This document shows, piece by piece, positions 1 to 12,345 of a stretch of 64,000 nt of DNA. The notes beneath the pieces were generated by a model. It worked only from the letters and a program-made list of their open reading frames with translations. It searched no databases and was not told the DNA's origin. The position numbers and the translations under genes were made by a program. Numbering within the stretch: the stretch's first letter is position 1; every line of letters begins with the position of its first letter. Source of the DNA: Mycocentrospora acerina (Eukaryota > Ascomycota > Dothideomycetes > Pleosporales). The stretch spans positions 124,001 through 188,000 of the forward strand of contig JAKUHH010000059.1 in assembly GCA_022701365.1 (NCBI GenBank), read 5' to 3'.

Positions 1-447
1 GCCGACCAACCCTTCACCTACGAATCCGCCTTTGCTCTCTACAACCACACCACCTTTGCCTTCAACCGCACCGACATGACAAAATTCGGATTCCTCGACC
101 TCTGGGGCGGCGTATCCCGCGACATCAAAGACACCGACACCTCGTACGCACACGCAAACAGCCAATGGCTCATCCGATGGGAGGGCCGTCTCGCAGCTGG
201 ACTGACACAGTGGCCCGCCGACGGAATAGAGTACATGCAAGCCGGCTTCAGGCCGTTTGAGGAGCAACTGAAGCGCGAGGGCATTCCACTGAGGGGCTTC
301 GTCAACTACCGCGATACGGAGCTGAGCGAGGACCAGTGGAGCGAGAGGCTGTATGGAGAAAACTTTGAGCGGATGAAGCAGATTAAGACGGTGATTGATC
401 CCCTGGGTCTGTTCACCACGAATGATCAGAGCATTCCTTCGTCTTGA
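1..447 (+). CDS. FAD-linked oxidoreductase, C-terminal part (berberine-bridge type)
   Basis: The frame is open from base 1, so the 5' end lies outside the window; 148 codons are visible before the TGA at 445-447. The end of the protein matches the BBE (berberine/berberine-like) C-terminal segment of FAD-binding PCMH-type oxidoreductases: a Tyr-x-x-Tyr-like stretch, then FVNYRDTEL, then W-x-x-x-LYGENFERMKQIK and DPLGLF. In this family that segment folds back over the isoalloxazine ring and the substrate pocket. Fungal members are mostly secreted, flavinylated oxidases of sugars, alkaloids or polyketides. The substrate cannot be told from this fragment, and the FAD-binding domain with its His/Cys flavin attachment is not in view. 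The visible part has no intron. Confidence 0.8.
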   Translation, partial: ADQPFTYESAFALYNHTTFAFNRTDMTKFGFLDLWGGVSRDIKDTDTSYAHANSQWLIRWEGRLAAGLTQWPADGIEYMQAGFRPFEEQLKREGIPLRGFVNYRDTELSEDQWSERLYGENFERMKQIKTVIDPLGLFTTNDQSIPSS

Positions 448-1053
448 GCGGGCAGGACCGCGGACTCATGTATTTTAGATATTGTTGTTTTTCTCAAATA
501 GAAAGTAGAAGAGAAACCTTGGATTTATAGATTATTTACATACTTGAGATGTTGTGCGCTCTTTAGTGAGTACACAAACTCTCTTTGTGAAAGAAACTCT
601 GCCATGACATAAATTCAATTGGACACATTCTAGAAACTTGTTTGTGAGCTGGAATTGCGTTGAATCTGATCTTGTTGAAGATACCTGCAGAGCAAATTAC
701 TTGCTGCATAGAGTTGGTTTTTCATTGTTACCCAAGTTTTGTAGTTGTTAAAAGAGCTCAAACATGTATTTTGCAGAATTCCGACATTAATCGAAGAACT
801 ACCTTCGAAGGTAGAGAGTATGGAATATTAAATAGTCACCTTTTCTCTGCTATTCTTCATTCTTTAGAAGGATAATATCTTATTTAAATAAAAAGGGTAT
901 CATTTAATAAATCACTATGCCAATCCAAAAACGCCGATTCACAACTTATTCCTCTCCCTCCACAACTTATGTACTTCAAGTATAAAGATACAAATAACAA
1001 ATGCCTCCGCAACCCAATTCACCTTCTTCTTTCAAAATTTACAAGTCTTGCCA
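448..1053. other. Intergenic, convergent 3' regions
   Basis: AT-rich sequence between the stop of the FAD oxidoreductase and the stop of the histidine kinase. It should hold both 3' UTRs. Short open frames here have no recognisable protein character. No repeat or RNA gene was seen. Confidence 0.5.
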
Positions 1054-4000
1054 CTATTTCTCTGCCACTCTCCCCACTAGTTCCTGAATCTTGGGCCACA
1101 ATTCTGGAATCCTAAATGGCTTTGCAATCGCATCGTCCATGCCTGCGGCAACGGCCTGGTTGACCTGCTCCGCCCTGGCATTCGCGCTAACCGCCAAGAT
1201 GGGCAGCCTCGACCCCTTGCGTGTGTGATCAACAATGGAAGGTGTGATGGGGGTCAGCGACGACGCGGAGCTGAGTCTACGCGAAGGCGTGCGCGGAGGG
1301 GCGAGAAGGCCCTGTTGCTCGTAGTCACGAATTTTCTGGGCACAGGTAAGACCATCCATGACCGGCATTTCAATATCCATAAGGATGATGTCGACGGGTT
1401 GCTTTGTCATGCTAGGGAAGTACCCGTCGCTCTGGGGCTCGCTTAGTGTTGCTTTACCGGTGTACGTGCCGCTTTCCAGACGGTTGCCACGCCAATATTC
1501 GCTCTCTTTCAGCCAGTCGAGTGCTTCTTGTCCGTTGCCTGCGACGCTAATGTTCCATCCAAAACGTTGCAGCTGTTTGCGCAAAACCTTCTGGTTGACG
1601 AGATTATCCTCTACAATCAAGACGTTGAGCTTGATGGCACGCATTGCATCTTCATCGGAGATTGTGCGCACCATTTCGGGACGAGTTGGCATTCCGTGGC
1701 CGGCTGGTGGCTCGGCGATTCGTGTGCTGATGAAGAAGGCGAACACAGAACCAATATTACTTTTCGACTTGACACCAATTGCGCCACCTTGCAAGGTAGT
1801 AAGAGATTTGGAAATGAAGAGTCCTAGTCCCGAGCCTCCGTACTTGATGTGTGTACGGGGTGAAGCTTGGGAAAACCGGGAGAAAAGCTTCTTTTGCTCC
1901 TCGAGACTCATGCCACATCCAGTATCTTCAACTTGAAGCCAAAGATAGGCTTTTTCTCCTGTTCCCCACTCAGGCGCATCAACAAGATTAGCTCGCGGAA
2001 TCTCGTCGTTGGTAAATGTAATGTTCTGCCAGCACCTGGGCGGACGAGTCCTGGAACCACCCATTGTTATGGTTATTTTGCGTGTTGGCCGGTCTTTGGT
2101 GAACTTGATAGCATTGGTACTTTTGAATGTGAGCCCTTGTCCTATGAATGAATGATGCGTGTCACTTACACAAGATTGAAGAGAACCTGTAGCAAGCGTG
2201 AGGGATCCAGCGTCATCCAGCTAAAATCCTCGAAAGACTCATCTAGTCGAAGCTCAAGCTTGATATCCATCTGACTACATTCAACGTCAAACAATTTCAA
2301 TGCGTCCGAGACTACAGTTGCAGGTTGAACACGCATAGGTGTGATGAGGATGAGGGTGGAATCAAGCTTCGATAGTGTCAGGACGTCGTCAATGACACGC
2401 TTCTGGTGGATTGAACATTGGACGATAGTCTGCAATGAATCAATGAGGTCCTCTCGTACTCCAGTCTGATCGTTGTCAAAGAGTGATGTTGCTCTGAGAG
2501 TACTGATAACCGAGTCTGCACATTGTACCACAGCTGATAACGGATTACGAAGCTCATGAGAGGTCATGTCGATGAAACTGTTAGCAGTCAGCATGGCCTA
2601 TTACCGTATACGGTAGAGTATACTTTTCTTGTTTTTGCTTTGCTCCCACGGCTTCTTTGATTCTCTGCTGCTGAACATTCTCCGCCCATTTAAATTGCGA
2701 GATATCTGGAATGAAGTCAGTACAATTGTTCATGATGTTAGAAGTAAGCACTACCAAACAGCGTGCCCATGATGCCTACTCAGAATATTAGCATTCATTC
2801 AGCAATTCAAGTCAATCCAAAATGCTCACTTATCACTTTTCCGTTTGCGTCTTGTTCTGGATAACTCGTACTTTGTACCCATACATTCGAACATTGCCCT
2901 TCTTGGTCAATCCATGTCTTCTTCACTCGAAATTGGATAGTGTCCAGCTTCTCCCCCCTGACAATTGCCATCCAGTATTCTCTCATCATCGGCTCATCCT
3001 CCTCAGCAACGACTTCAGACCATTGAACCTGTTCAACAGGCTTACGTGAATGGCCCGTCAGCTCGAAAAACTGATCGTTGCAGAACGTCATACCTATGCT
3101 CGTCGTTAATATCGAGAAGTTTTTGAGCGCTTTTACTTACCAGTTTCTGGCACGTAAATGAATATGGCCGTGGGGGAGAGTTGAGCAAATCTCGCAAATT
3201 TTAGTTCCGACAATCTGACTCGTTCGAGGGCTTCGACCTGATCCCGTGCAATCTCCTGTGACCTTTTTTGTAAATTGATATCGATAGTATTGCCAGCGAT
3301 ACTCGTCAAGTTGCCCTCCTCATCATAAACAGGCACAGAAGCAGAAAGCACCCATTGTGCTGGTTCGGGCGAATCAGCCGAAAACCTCCATCGCATTTCA
3401 AAAGTCACAGGAGATCCAGATATTAGTGAGTTCCATTTGTTCATGACGAGAGCTTGGTCTTCTGGGTGGACGAGTTTCATAAAGGTGTATCCGGCGTGAG
3501 CGGGAAGATCTCGGGGGTAAGAGCTGGCAGCCATTAACACCATCGTTTTGCAGCCTCTAGAAGTCATGCATACGTACGAAAGCCGGTACCACGCCTCATT
3601 TGCGTGTATTAGATGCCCCTCCAAACTGTATTCGAATACTCCCACTTCGCTCATTTCCATCATAGTCTGTATGCTCTCCCATCGCGCTTCCAAATTTTCA
3701 GAGGGAATCTGCATCCCACTAGACACTGCATTTTTCTGTCGCCCAATCTCTTCCAGGAGTCGATCTTTTGGGTAACGGTAGATTGATGTATACCCATTTG
3801 TTCGATGTTCTGCATTCGTGCCTGTTGATCCAGGGGAGGGTGTTCCGTTACATAAAATTTCCTCTTCTTGAGTTTCATACACAGCCCTTAACACTCTCCA
3901 AGATGCATCCTTTCCCGCTATTTCTATAGACCATGTTCTCCCGGCAAACTTGTAAGGTTGCTTGTAACTGTGCCGAGCGTGCGCCCAGGATCGAAAAAGT

Positions 4001-4233
4001 ATTGTTGTCTGATCCAGAGCTAGTACGACGTTTTTGAGTCCGCTTTTCCGAAAAGCCTCATTAAAAAACAGTGGGTCGAGCCCGAAAGTCTTGAGCTCAT
4101 TGCCCTCAGTTTTAATCACAAAGAGGGGTGTAGAGTCGGCTTCCAAAAGTTCCAAATCCAGCAAAGTTTGATGAGTGTATTCCCCGGGTGGTCGCATGGC
4201 AAGCCGGTTTGGATTTCGCGGAACGTCCATCAT
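1054..4233 (-). CDS. PAS-domain hybrid histidine kinase
   Basis: Two-component sensor kinase with a fused receiver; it should pass phosphate through an HPt protein to a response regulator (the fungal Ypd1/Ssk1-Skn7 route). My model joins 4233-3578, 3523-3141, 3093-2830, 2775-2755 (a 21-nt micro-exon), 2705-2624, 2577-2170 and 2119-1054, giving 959 aa. The intron 3524-3577 is a multiple of three and has no stop, so it could be missed; removing it restores a normal PAS sequence (EAWYRLSSYPRD). Domains in order: unassigned N-terminus to about 190, PAS about 195-300, PAS about 315-430, HisKA with H-box SHELRNP near residue 476, HATPase with N-box (LFNLVTNAIKFT), G1 (DTGCGM) and G2 (GSGLGL), then a receiver with acceptor LMDIEMPVMDG and the conserved Lys in IAKPF. 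All catalytic boxes are intact. I see no transmembrane segment, so it is probably cytosolic. I am unsure of the fungal HK group. Confidence 0.9.
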
Positions 4234-5018
4234 GCAGTCGCAAAGCTAGCATCCGATTTGAGATAAGAATGTTGATGTGGTAGAGTGTAAGGCGGTCAAC
4301 GTGGGTGGAGCCTTTTGATTATCGTTGCTCCGAAAGGGCGCTAGGTGGAAACTCTACTTCCCATGTCTGCCGCCAAGGCAAGCGCAGCTGCTTGTCAGTA
4401 TGAGAGCGTCCTGAAAGGAAACGCTAGGAAACGCGATGTCTGAAAGAACCCAATTTGAGGTTCTGCACAAAGGTAGCAAAAGGGCAGAATCGGATGGTGG
4501 TTACGCCTGACACCTTGGCTTGGCCCAGACCGTTCTAGAAGCTCGTACGGTCCGGCAAAGTCGTCCGCTTGCCATGGAGATAACTCATCACAGCAGATCA
4601 GCTCGGATCGAAGCGAGTAATCAGAGATCTCGAAGACACCTTCTTTGGTGGCGAGGACTACTTAAGATTTAGAGTGTCTGAAAACCTGTGGCTGTAAGCC
4701 CGTCGCTGATGGGGCATGCAGCTTTCGCGATTTCGATAAGTGCCATGGCAGAGCCTATTTACCCTCTTTGCTTGCCCGGCTTTCATTCGTGTTGCGGTCG
4801 TACTTCGTAACGAGAACTTTAAACGGTCCCAACCAGTCGCATTCTCGAGATTGCTCGATCATGTGACTATTGTTTAGCGTGTCGCACACGCGTCACCAAG
4901 TCGCGATGTCGCGTTCCTCTGCCAGAAGTAGTCTTACCACAATTCAGCCGAGGCGCATATTTCATAATACACCATCCTTCAGCGCCTAGTATTTAGTGAG
5001 CTTCCAACAGCTCGCAGG
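4234..5018. promoter_or_regulatory. Divergent promoter region, histidine kinase / RecQ
   Basis: 785 bp between two genes transcribed away from each other, so it must hold both promoters and 5' UTRs. No clear TATA box, repeat or long open frame was seen. No specific regulator can be named from the sequence. Confidence 0.5.
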
Positions 5019-7444
5019 ATGAGCGACGATGAGTTTGGTTTATCATCTGAAGATGAGGCTGCGTTTGTAGCTGCCACGACAGAAGTCGCGAGCACAAAAC
5101 GGCGCCTGGGCAACGGTCACGAAGAAGAAGTGCATTTGACTAAACGCTCAAAAATTAAAAATAAAACACTGGCTTTGCCCTCGTACAATACTGCCCTTGC
5201 AAGCAGGATTCTCAAAGAACACTTCAAGCTTAATGGCTTCCGCCTGGAACAGGAAGCCGCAATTACACGTCTGCTCGACGGCGAAAGCGCAGTCGTTGTG
5301 TTTCCTACTGGAGGAGGTAAGAGTTTGTGTTACCAGGTTAGTTCTTCAGTGACTTGAAATGCAACATCTCCTGATTACTTCAGGTTCCTGCTGTTGCTTT
5401 CAAGTATCAAGATCAGGAAAACGGGTCCAGAGCTTCAGGGCATCATGGCGTCACACTGGTGATTTCGCCTTTAATTGCCTTGATGAAAGATCAGGTTGAT
5501 GCTCTCTTGCGTCACAATATCAAAGCCGCGGTGCTAAACTCCTCTGTCTCTCGAGAGCAGTATTTGACCGTACAAGACGATCTCAGGGCAGGACGCCTCG
5601 ACTTGTTATACTGTGCGCCGGAGCGATTGAACAGCGAGGGTTTTATCGCTAGACTGAAGGAAATACCAGGAGGTATCCGACTCCTAGCCATTGACGAAGC
5701 CCATTGCATTTCCGAGTGGGGTCACTCGTTTCGTCCAGACTATCTCAAGATCGCCAGGTTTGCTCAAGAAGCAGAGGTTGAAAGAGTTATATGTCTGACG
5801 GCGACTGCAACGCCAAAAGTTGCGGCAGATATTCGTGCGGCATTTTCGATACCTGAAGAAGGTCTGTTCAGGACTACCATGTATCGTCCGAATCTGCGTC
5901 TGCTTGCTGAGGCGAATCCCAAGGGCACCAACTACGAGGCCAAGCTCGTTGCACACTTGAAGAAGCATCCTGGTCCTACAATTGTCTACATTACGCAACA
6001 ACAGGCTGCAATGGATCTTGCTGCTATGCTCAAGACTAAAGGGTTCCCAGCACGGCCATATCATGCAGGCATGCAGGCAGAACTACGAACACAAACACAG
6101 GATGAGTTTTTACATAGCAAGAACATGATTGTAGTCGCCACTATAGCATTCGGTATGGGGATCGACAAATCCGACATCCGGAATATTGTCCACTTTGACA
6201 TCCCCGACAGCATCGAGTCGTACAGTCAACAAATCGGGAGAGCGGGTCGAGATGGAAACCCGAGTACATGCCTGTTCTACCTTGCTACTAAAGATTTTCA
6301 CCTCCGCAATATCTTTACTTACGGGGACCGACCATCCCTTCACTCACTCCGGCTTCTGTTTGAGGATCTATGCTCGCCATCACGGCAGAGCCTCAAATCC
6401 GGCGAAACATTCACTCTAGCGCTGTACACACAATCAAGAGAAGTCGACATCTCGCCGACAACCCTCGGGATCCTATACGCCCAACTGGAGCTCCACTTCA
6501 AACTCTTCCGTTCCGCTGGTACCCAATATAACACGTACAAATATATTGTTAAGGACCGCAGTACCCTCGATAGCGACACCTCTGCGTCCGCACGCGCCAT
6601 CAAAAAAGCCGCAAAGTCGGCCCAAAAATGGACGCATATTGCCCTCGACGACATCGCCACCTCTTCAAGCATACCCCGTGCAGAAATTGTCCGCACCCTC
6701 GACACATGGAACGACCGCGGCGCAATTGAGCTCAAAAAAGAAGGCGTGCAGAATATTTTTCGGCTCCTCCGGCCCTTGCCTTGCTCGGCCGAGGAAATCA
6801 CCGACATGATCACCCAACTTGACGCCAGCATGGCCGCCACCGAGCAGCAAAACCTGCAGCGCACCAAGTCGCTCATCACCCTCATCACCGACGCGCAATG
6901 CTTCTCCCGCGCATTGGCACGTTATTTTGGCGACACTGACACTGACACAGAGAGACAATCAGATGCAATCACTCCCCTTGCCACAGAGTGCAACCACTGC
7001 ACATATTGCGAAACACACACGCGTGTCGTCCTCCCCGACGAGCCCCCCCAGCCCCCCGATATGACGCAAGTCCAGCGCATCCTCGACAAGGTAAGTATCC
7101 GCGACGATCCGCGGTTCCTCGCAAAAATCGCGTTCGGCATCAACAGCCCGCGGATCACGGCAATGAAGGTCAAGCAAACAGGGGTGTTTGAGTCGATGAA
7201 CACGTGTGGGTTTGAGGAGCTGGTCGAGGTGTTTGCCAGGGTGTGTGATGAGGAGGAGGAGGGGGGACATGGAGGGAACGTGAAGCCGAAGACTGCGATA
7301 GGCACGAAAGTGAATGCCAAAGCGAAAGTAAATCCAAAAAATGGTAGTAGTGAGAAGAAGAAAATAAATGGGAAAGATGGAGGGAAGAATCCTCTGCCTC
7401 CGCCTCCGCCGCAGCAGCATCCATTTTTTGCTTCTCGGTCTTGA
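5019..7444 (+). CDS. RecQ-family ATP-dependent DNA helicase
   Basis: 3'-5' DNA helicase of superfamily 2. Two exons, 5019-5336 and 5384-7444, give 792 aa. Motif I is PTGGGKS at about 96-102, motif Ia/Ib lies in ISPLIALMKDQ, motif II is DEAH at about 210-213 followed by CISEWGHSFRPDY, and motifs V/VI are ATIAFGMGIDKSDIR and QQIGRAGRDG. A RecQ zinc-binding region with CNHCTYC follows near 620. A GTAAGT inside ILDK-VSIRDDPRF is coding, because RDDPRF continues the RecQ-Ct sequence across it. The protein is shorter than Sgs1/Rqh1/BLM and lacks their long acidic N-terminus and an obvious HRDC domain. It ends in a Lys-rich then Pro-rich tail (about the last 70 residues), probably carrying a nuclear signal. 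It is likely a second, filamentous-fungal RecQ paralogue rather than the Sgs1 orthologue. Confidence 0.92.
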
Positions 7445-7942
7445 TCTTGATATCGATCTCATGGTAGCGAGTCTGTAGTTTAATACATACATACTTACAT
7501 GCCATACTCGTCCCATAACGAAACAATTCAACAAGTACGTGGAAACAACAAAAACAAGCAGAACACCAAGAAGAATTAAAGTCCGAAATCGAAAAAGTAA
7601 ACCAAACTCTCATTATCATCAGCATCCATATCAGCATGAAGCTGGTACTTGAAAACTAAAACTAAAACTAAAACTACAACTAATCGGCAAAACGGGCGAA
7701 AATAATCTTTATTTTCAAGCCCAGGTATCTAATAAACGAACATCATACTTACCCACTCCCCCTTCCCAGTCCAGTACAGTCTAGTACAGTTGAATCACTC
7801 AACAGAGTGAGTAAAGTTCAGTTCAGTTCGTGAGTCGTAAAAAAAACCGCTGCTCGTTATCCACATGCATCATCTTTCCCTCTCGCTCGCATCAATGAAT
7901 CATTAAAAACAATTAACCACCCCCCCAGCCACGTGTTTTACA
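7445..7942. other. Intergenic, convergent 3' regions with short repeats
   Basis: Between the RecQ stop and the chitin synthase stop. It contains a short hexamer run of AAACTA (7651-7679) and a small AGTTC repeat near 7810. The rest is ordinary 3' UTR-like sequence. Confidence 0.5.
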
Positions 7943-10900
7943 TCACCTCCCCACACTACTCCCACTCCAACTACTCGGTGCCATACTACTCAACTTGCTC
8001 TTCATCGAACTACCTGACATCCAGCTACTCACACCACTGCCGCCACCAAAGCCAAACTTCCACCATTTGTTGCGGAATCTCTTACGGCCCAGTCCACCAC
8101 CAAGACCTGTCTTATGTTTCTTATCTTCCATCTTGTCCTCCCACTTGAGTTTTGTCTCCATGATGTTTTGGATGGCGTTGAGAGCGAGGAACGTCATGGA
8201 GCCAATGGCGCGGAAGAGGGCTAGACCAGCGACAGCCCAGAGGATGAAGGTGAGGTAGACGTTGTGTGTGACCTTTTTGTTGCCGTAGGCTTCGCTGACT
8301 GACATGGCGAGGACGGCATTGCTGACAAGCCAGATGATGACCATGTAGGTTCGCACGGCGCGGTAGTAGTCCTCCTGCTGTTGGGACTCGCTGATAGGTG
8401 GTTCGGGGACTTCGACGCGGTCGCGGAGGTTGCGGAGTGCTTCGTCGTAACCAGAGTCGATATCGAGTTGTTCAGAGGGCATTTCGAGTTCGACAACGTT
8501 TGAGCCGGACTTTGCTTTCGCGTCACCAAGATCTGTCTTTGCAACGTTGTCACCCTTGGTGCCCCATGTAATGTCGTGCGTGTTGCAGAAAGCATAGACT
8601 TGAAGTGTGCAGATGTAACTTGGCAAGAGAGCAAAGTACTGGCCGCTAGAGGTGAACATGTGCCAAGGATCTAGGTACATGAAGGACATGAGGAAGTAGA
8701 GACCGATAGTAGATAGTGTCGAAACAATCAGATTCGTAAAGACGTTGTTGCCAATCTCTTTGCTTCCGCCCGCATCCTTGAGTTGGTAGACGATGATCCA
8801 GATCGATGCAAATGTCGTGTAGGCCATGATGGTACCGTACCCGATCATACTCCACAAGAACATCTTCTTGGCTCCCTGCGGTCGGTTACCCATAGAAAGA
8901 ATGAATTGAAGACAAATCAACAATACACAAGTGTATCGAAGTACGTAAAAGATGTATTTTCCAATGTTGTGGCCAAAGGGGTCGAGATCTGGGTCACCAA
9001 GTGAGCCGGCGACGAAGTAGAAGGTGAGGTAGAAGTTGGCAAGCGAAAAGAATGTGAATAGAAGTTGCACAAACTGATACACAAACTCAATATGAAGGAG
9101 CATCTTGCGCCAGATGGTGTGATCCGTGTACCAGATCTGCTTGAAGTGTAGCAGGGAGTACACGGCGGCGAAGAAGGCACCGTTGAGCCAACGGCGACGC
9201 TGCGAAATGAATTCAGGAACAGAGTCTGCAGTATGTTAGTTCAGTTGTCTAAATGGGAAAGGAGGTATGAGGTCTTACCAGGTACATCAGTCTCGCCAGT
9301 CGCCGCCTTGACATATTTCAACACCCATTGCTCGCTGCGCTTGGCTACTAGCTCCCAACACAGAATACGATCTTCAGCCAAGTACATGTTTGCAGTGAAG
9401 ACATCTGCGTCTTGGCCGTGAAGTGTTTCACCCTTGAAGTACTGACTCAACGGACCGTGGCCCGTGTGATCGTTTTGCAGCGCATAGTATCGATAGGCCG
9501 ACAGCGCACCAGGCAACACAGTAATGTAGCCAAACACCGACTCCAATGGCTTGTCGAGGATGTTTGACATTTTGTACTCAAAGTTCTGGGAGGCGACCAG
9601 CGGATTGAGAAGACCGAGCCAGGCCTTACCTTTGCCGGCCTTGATTTCGCCTGCTGCGCCAGCCACGGAAGAGTCTGTGTCGAACGCTTTCCACAGATGG
9701 TAGAGTGCTTTTGGTCCTGGCTTGGTGCCCACGTCGAGAAGAATGCAAATGTTGGGGTTCAAGGCACGACCAAATGCGTTGAAGTACCAACGATGCGAAT
9801 TGAGCTTCTTTGAATTTCGCTCCTTCAAGCAGAAGATCATTTGACATGGAACAATGCCTTTTTCAGCACCCTTGAACTTGAGATCAGAGTCTAGTGAGAC
9901 CTGAGTTGTGTATTCGTAGACGTGAGCTGTGACCTCTTTCTGGTTGACGTGATTCTTCGCAATGCCCTCTTGGAAACATCCCATAGCAGCTATCGCATCC
10001 AGCGTCCGGGGATGCACCTTTCCACGACCATCAGCAATAATGCAAACGACAATCTTTTGCCATCCGTCTTTGCCCCAGGTTCGCGACTTCATACGAGTGC
10101 AGAAGTGGCTGATGTTTTGCATGACACCATGCATGGTGCGTGTGAAGTCGATTTCGTTCTCGTTGTACATGGTGATGCAGATGAAGAGCTCCGTCTCGCG
10201 CGCGTTTCCAATGTTCTGGCGCAGCTTGTACCCGCGGTCTACAAAGTCGTCTGGATCGCATGTGACGGCCGTGTATCGCATGTGTGTGAATTCAATGTCG
10301 TCGCGTCGCGGGAGGAAACTGTACAGGATGGTGGGAATCTTGCACTCAAGAATAAGCTCTCCATTAATCAGCCGGACTTCTTTTTTTGTCATGACAGCGT
10401 CGCGAGCGCCACGGCGTGCCTGCGCGCCATCAGGAGCGGGCCCATAGTGCTCTGCCTTCTCTGAGGGTGCCGTGTAAATGTCCGTGTATGTCTCGTCAGA
10501 GGCGTATGAGTCACGTGAATGAATGCTTGGGCGGTCGTCCATATCGTCGGTGAAGGGGTCGTCGTCGCCCATGGGAATCGAAGTCATGTCAGACATGTCG
10601 GCGGTCATTTCCGAGTCGCGCGAAATGGGCCGCGCGCCCGTGGAGAATAGTGGCGCTGGGGGCATTGGCCGCAGTGGACTCGCAGGTCTGCTGTCGCCAT
10701 AGTATCTCGACGAGGGCGAGCCGGGACGTGGGTTACCATTCAGGTCGACGGGCTCATACGAGTGCGACGACGCTGGTGGCCGTGAGTAGTCGGCGGATGT
10801 GCGAGTGGGCGAGTATGGACGGCCTGGCGACGGGTGGTCTGGCGAGTATGGTCTCCGCATCGACGAGTAGGCGTATGGGTCGTTTGTGGGCGGGGGCATG

Positions 10901-11644
10901 TTGGGCGCCGAGTCCAGCACCGAGGGGGTGCGTACGAGGCCATTTGCTTGGGGCGTCGAGGGGTGGTATGATCGTGAGGGGGGTCTGCGGTGGGTGGAGA
11001 AGAGTAAGCCAGTGTTGCTGTAGTCATAATCATGGTCATGGTCATGGCCATGGCCATGGTTGTGGTTGTGGCCGTGGCCATGATCAGAGTCATGGTCATA
11101 GTGCAGCTCGGACGTCGAATACATTGTGCAAAAGAGACGAGGACATGGTAGGAAATAGACAAATGGACAAATGGGTAGAGCTCAATGCAGGTGCCACGCC
11201 TACCCAGACTGGAGCGCCTCGCCCGCCTCGCGCAGCAAGTCGACAATGCCCGCCTCGACCGCCTGCTGCCTCTCCACTTGGGTGGGCGTCATGCGCCGGC
11301 CCAGCGCCGCCATATTACTTTTCGCGCCCGACGTCGTCGAAGCCGTCTTTTTGGAAGAGCGTGCTCTGCAGAAGCAACGACAAATGAGTATCCTCTGAGA
11401 AGGAGAGAGACGCAGATGCAGAAGGAGAGGGACAAGGACAAGGAAGGAGCAACGGAATCGCAGGAAAGAGCAACGGAATCACAGAAAAGAGCAATACTCA
11501 CGACATATAGCTCTGGCTCTCGTCCACGTTGGTCAACAGGCGCATCGTCGGCCCACCGTGTATCTGCGGTGATCGTTCATCTTCGTCGTCGTATGCAGGC
11601 GGCCGTCCGTAGCGGCCACCGCCCGGTGTTGTGGGCCCGTTCAT
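7943..11644 (-). CDS. Chitin synthase, class III-like
   Basis: Plasma-membrane GT2 enzyme that polymerises UDP-GlcNAc into cell-wall chitin. Catalytic signatures are present: the ALYHLWKAF region, [10 protein letters not shown] and the QRRRW motif (SQRRRWLNG), followed by a cluster of C-terminal membrane helices. The intron 9226-9278 splits the DVPDSVPEF segment. For the N-terminus I prefer four exons: 11644-11502, 11365-11204, 11017-9279 and 9225-7943 (1108 aa, starting [16 protein letters not shown]). The alternative is a start at 11124, which reads a His/Gly/Asp run from a CATGGC-type repeat. I reject it because all three upstream joins use canonical sites in phase and continue the low-complexity Pro/Ser/Tyr N-terminus typical of the family. 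With the 11124 start the protein would be 1042 aa. Identity is certain; the first 100 residues are inferred. Class III is assigned by resemblance of the core only. Confidence 0.93.
11030..11098. repeat. CATGGY hexamer repeat inside chitin synthase intron
   Basis: Degenerate hexanucleotide array (CATGGT/CATGGC/TGTGGT) of about 70 bp. On the minus strand it reads as alternating His-Gly/His-Asp/His-Asn codons. In my gene model it lies within the intron 11018-11203. Confidence 0.8.
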
Positions 11645-12310
11645 TGCGACTATGGTCGCCGTGTGCGCCTGTGGGCAGAGTTGTGCGAAAAGACGGTGTA
11701 GGCGGCGATTAGTGGGTCGGTTGGCGATTTGTCCTGCAGGCAGCGAAGGATGTCAAGAATGCGATTATGGATGGATTGCAGCGCAGAGGCGAGTAAGTAT
11801 GTTGCACTTGTGCAGCCGATGGGGACACCGTGGGTGCATATGCATATCCAGACCCATAGGCGCTTTGTTTGGCCCGTCTCCGACGCTGCCGCGTTGTCAG
11901 GGGAACCGTCCTCGCGCGTGGCTTAGACCGTGACACCAGCTCACCAACAATTTCGGTTTACCAATACTCGCCGTACCAGCATCCGTCGTGCGCGTTGCTA
12001 GGTACGCCTGAGTCCAGTGTTGATCGCGCTTATCCTCATCTTGTCCCTCGTCGTGATGTTGGTGGAGTTGGTTGCTGCTGAAGTGCTCTGTTTCTGTTTA
12101 GTCCATCCCCCATCATGCAGCACTCTTTTCATCTTCCCAACGTCCCAGTGTCTAATTCTTTATCCTGTAACTCTGCCTGTATCGCCATGAAAATATAAAC
12201 ATCCAACGAGGATGACCCAGATGATGGTGCCAGCACATGCAATGCCTCTACCACCACCAGCTCCGTGCCATGACACAACGAAACAGCCTTATTGTGCCCA
12301 CAACGCCAAT

Positions 12311-12345
12311 GTAGTCGAGTAGTCGAGTAGTCGAGTAGTCGAGTA
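12311..12345. repeat. 8-bp tandem repeat GTAGTCGA
   Basis: Four perfect copies of GTAGTCGA plus a partial fifth, in the chitin synthase/polygalacturonase intergenic region. Confidence 0.9.

Noticed and set aside
7090..7140. Intron starting at the GTAAGT in RecQ
   Set aside because: The sequence reads on as RDDPRFLAKIAFGI, a conserved RecQ region, so it is coding.
11017..11124. Chitin synthase starting at the ATG at 11124 with a His-rich N-terminus
   Set aside because: The His/Gly run is a CATGGC repeat and a better-supported upstream splice model exists; still an alternative until transcripts are seen.
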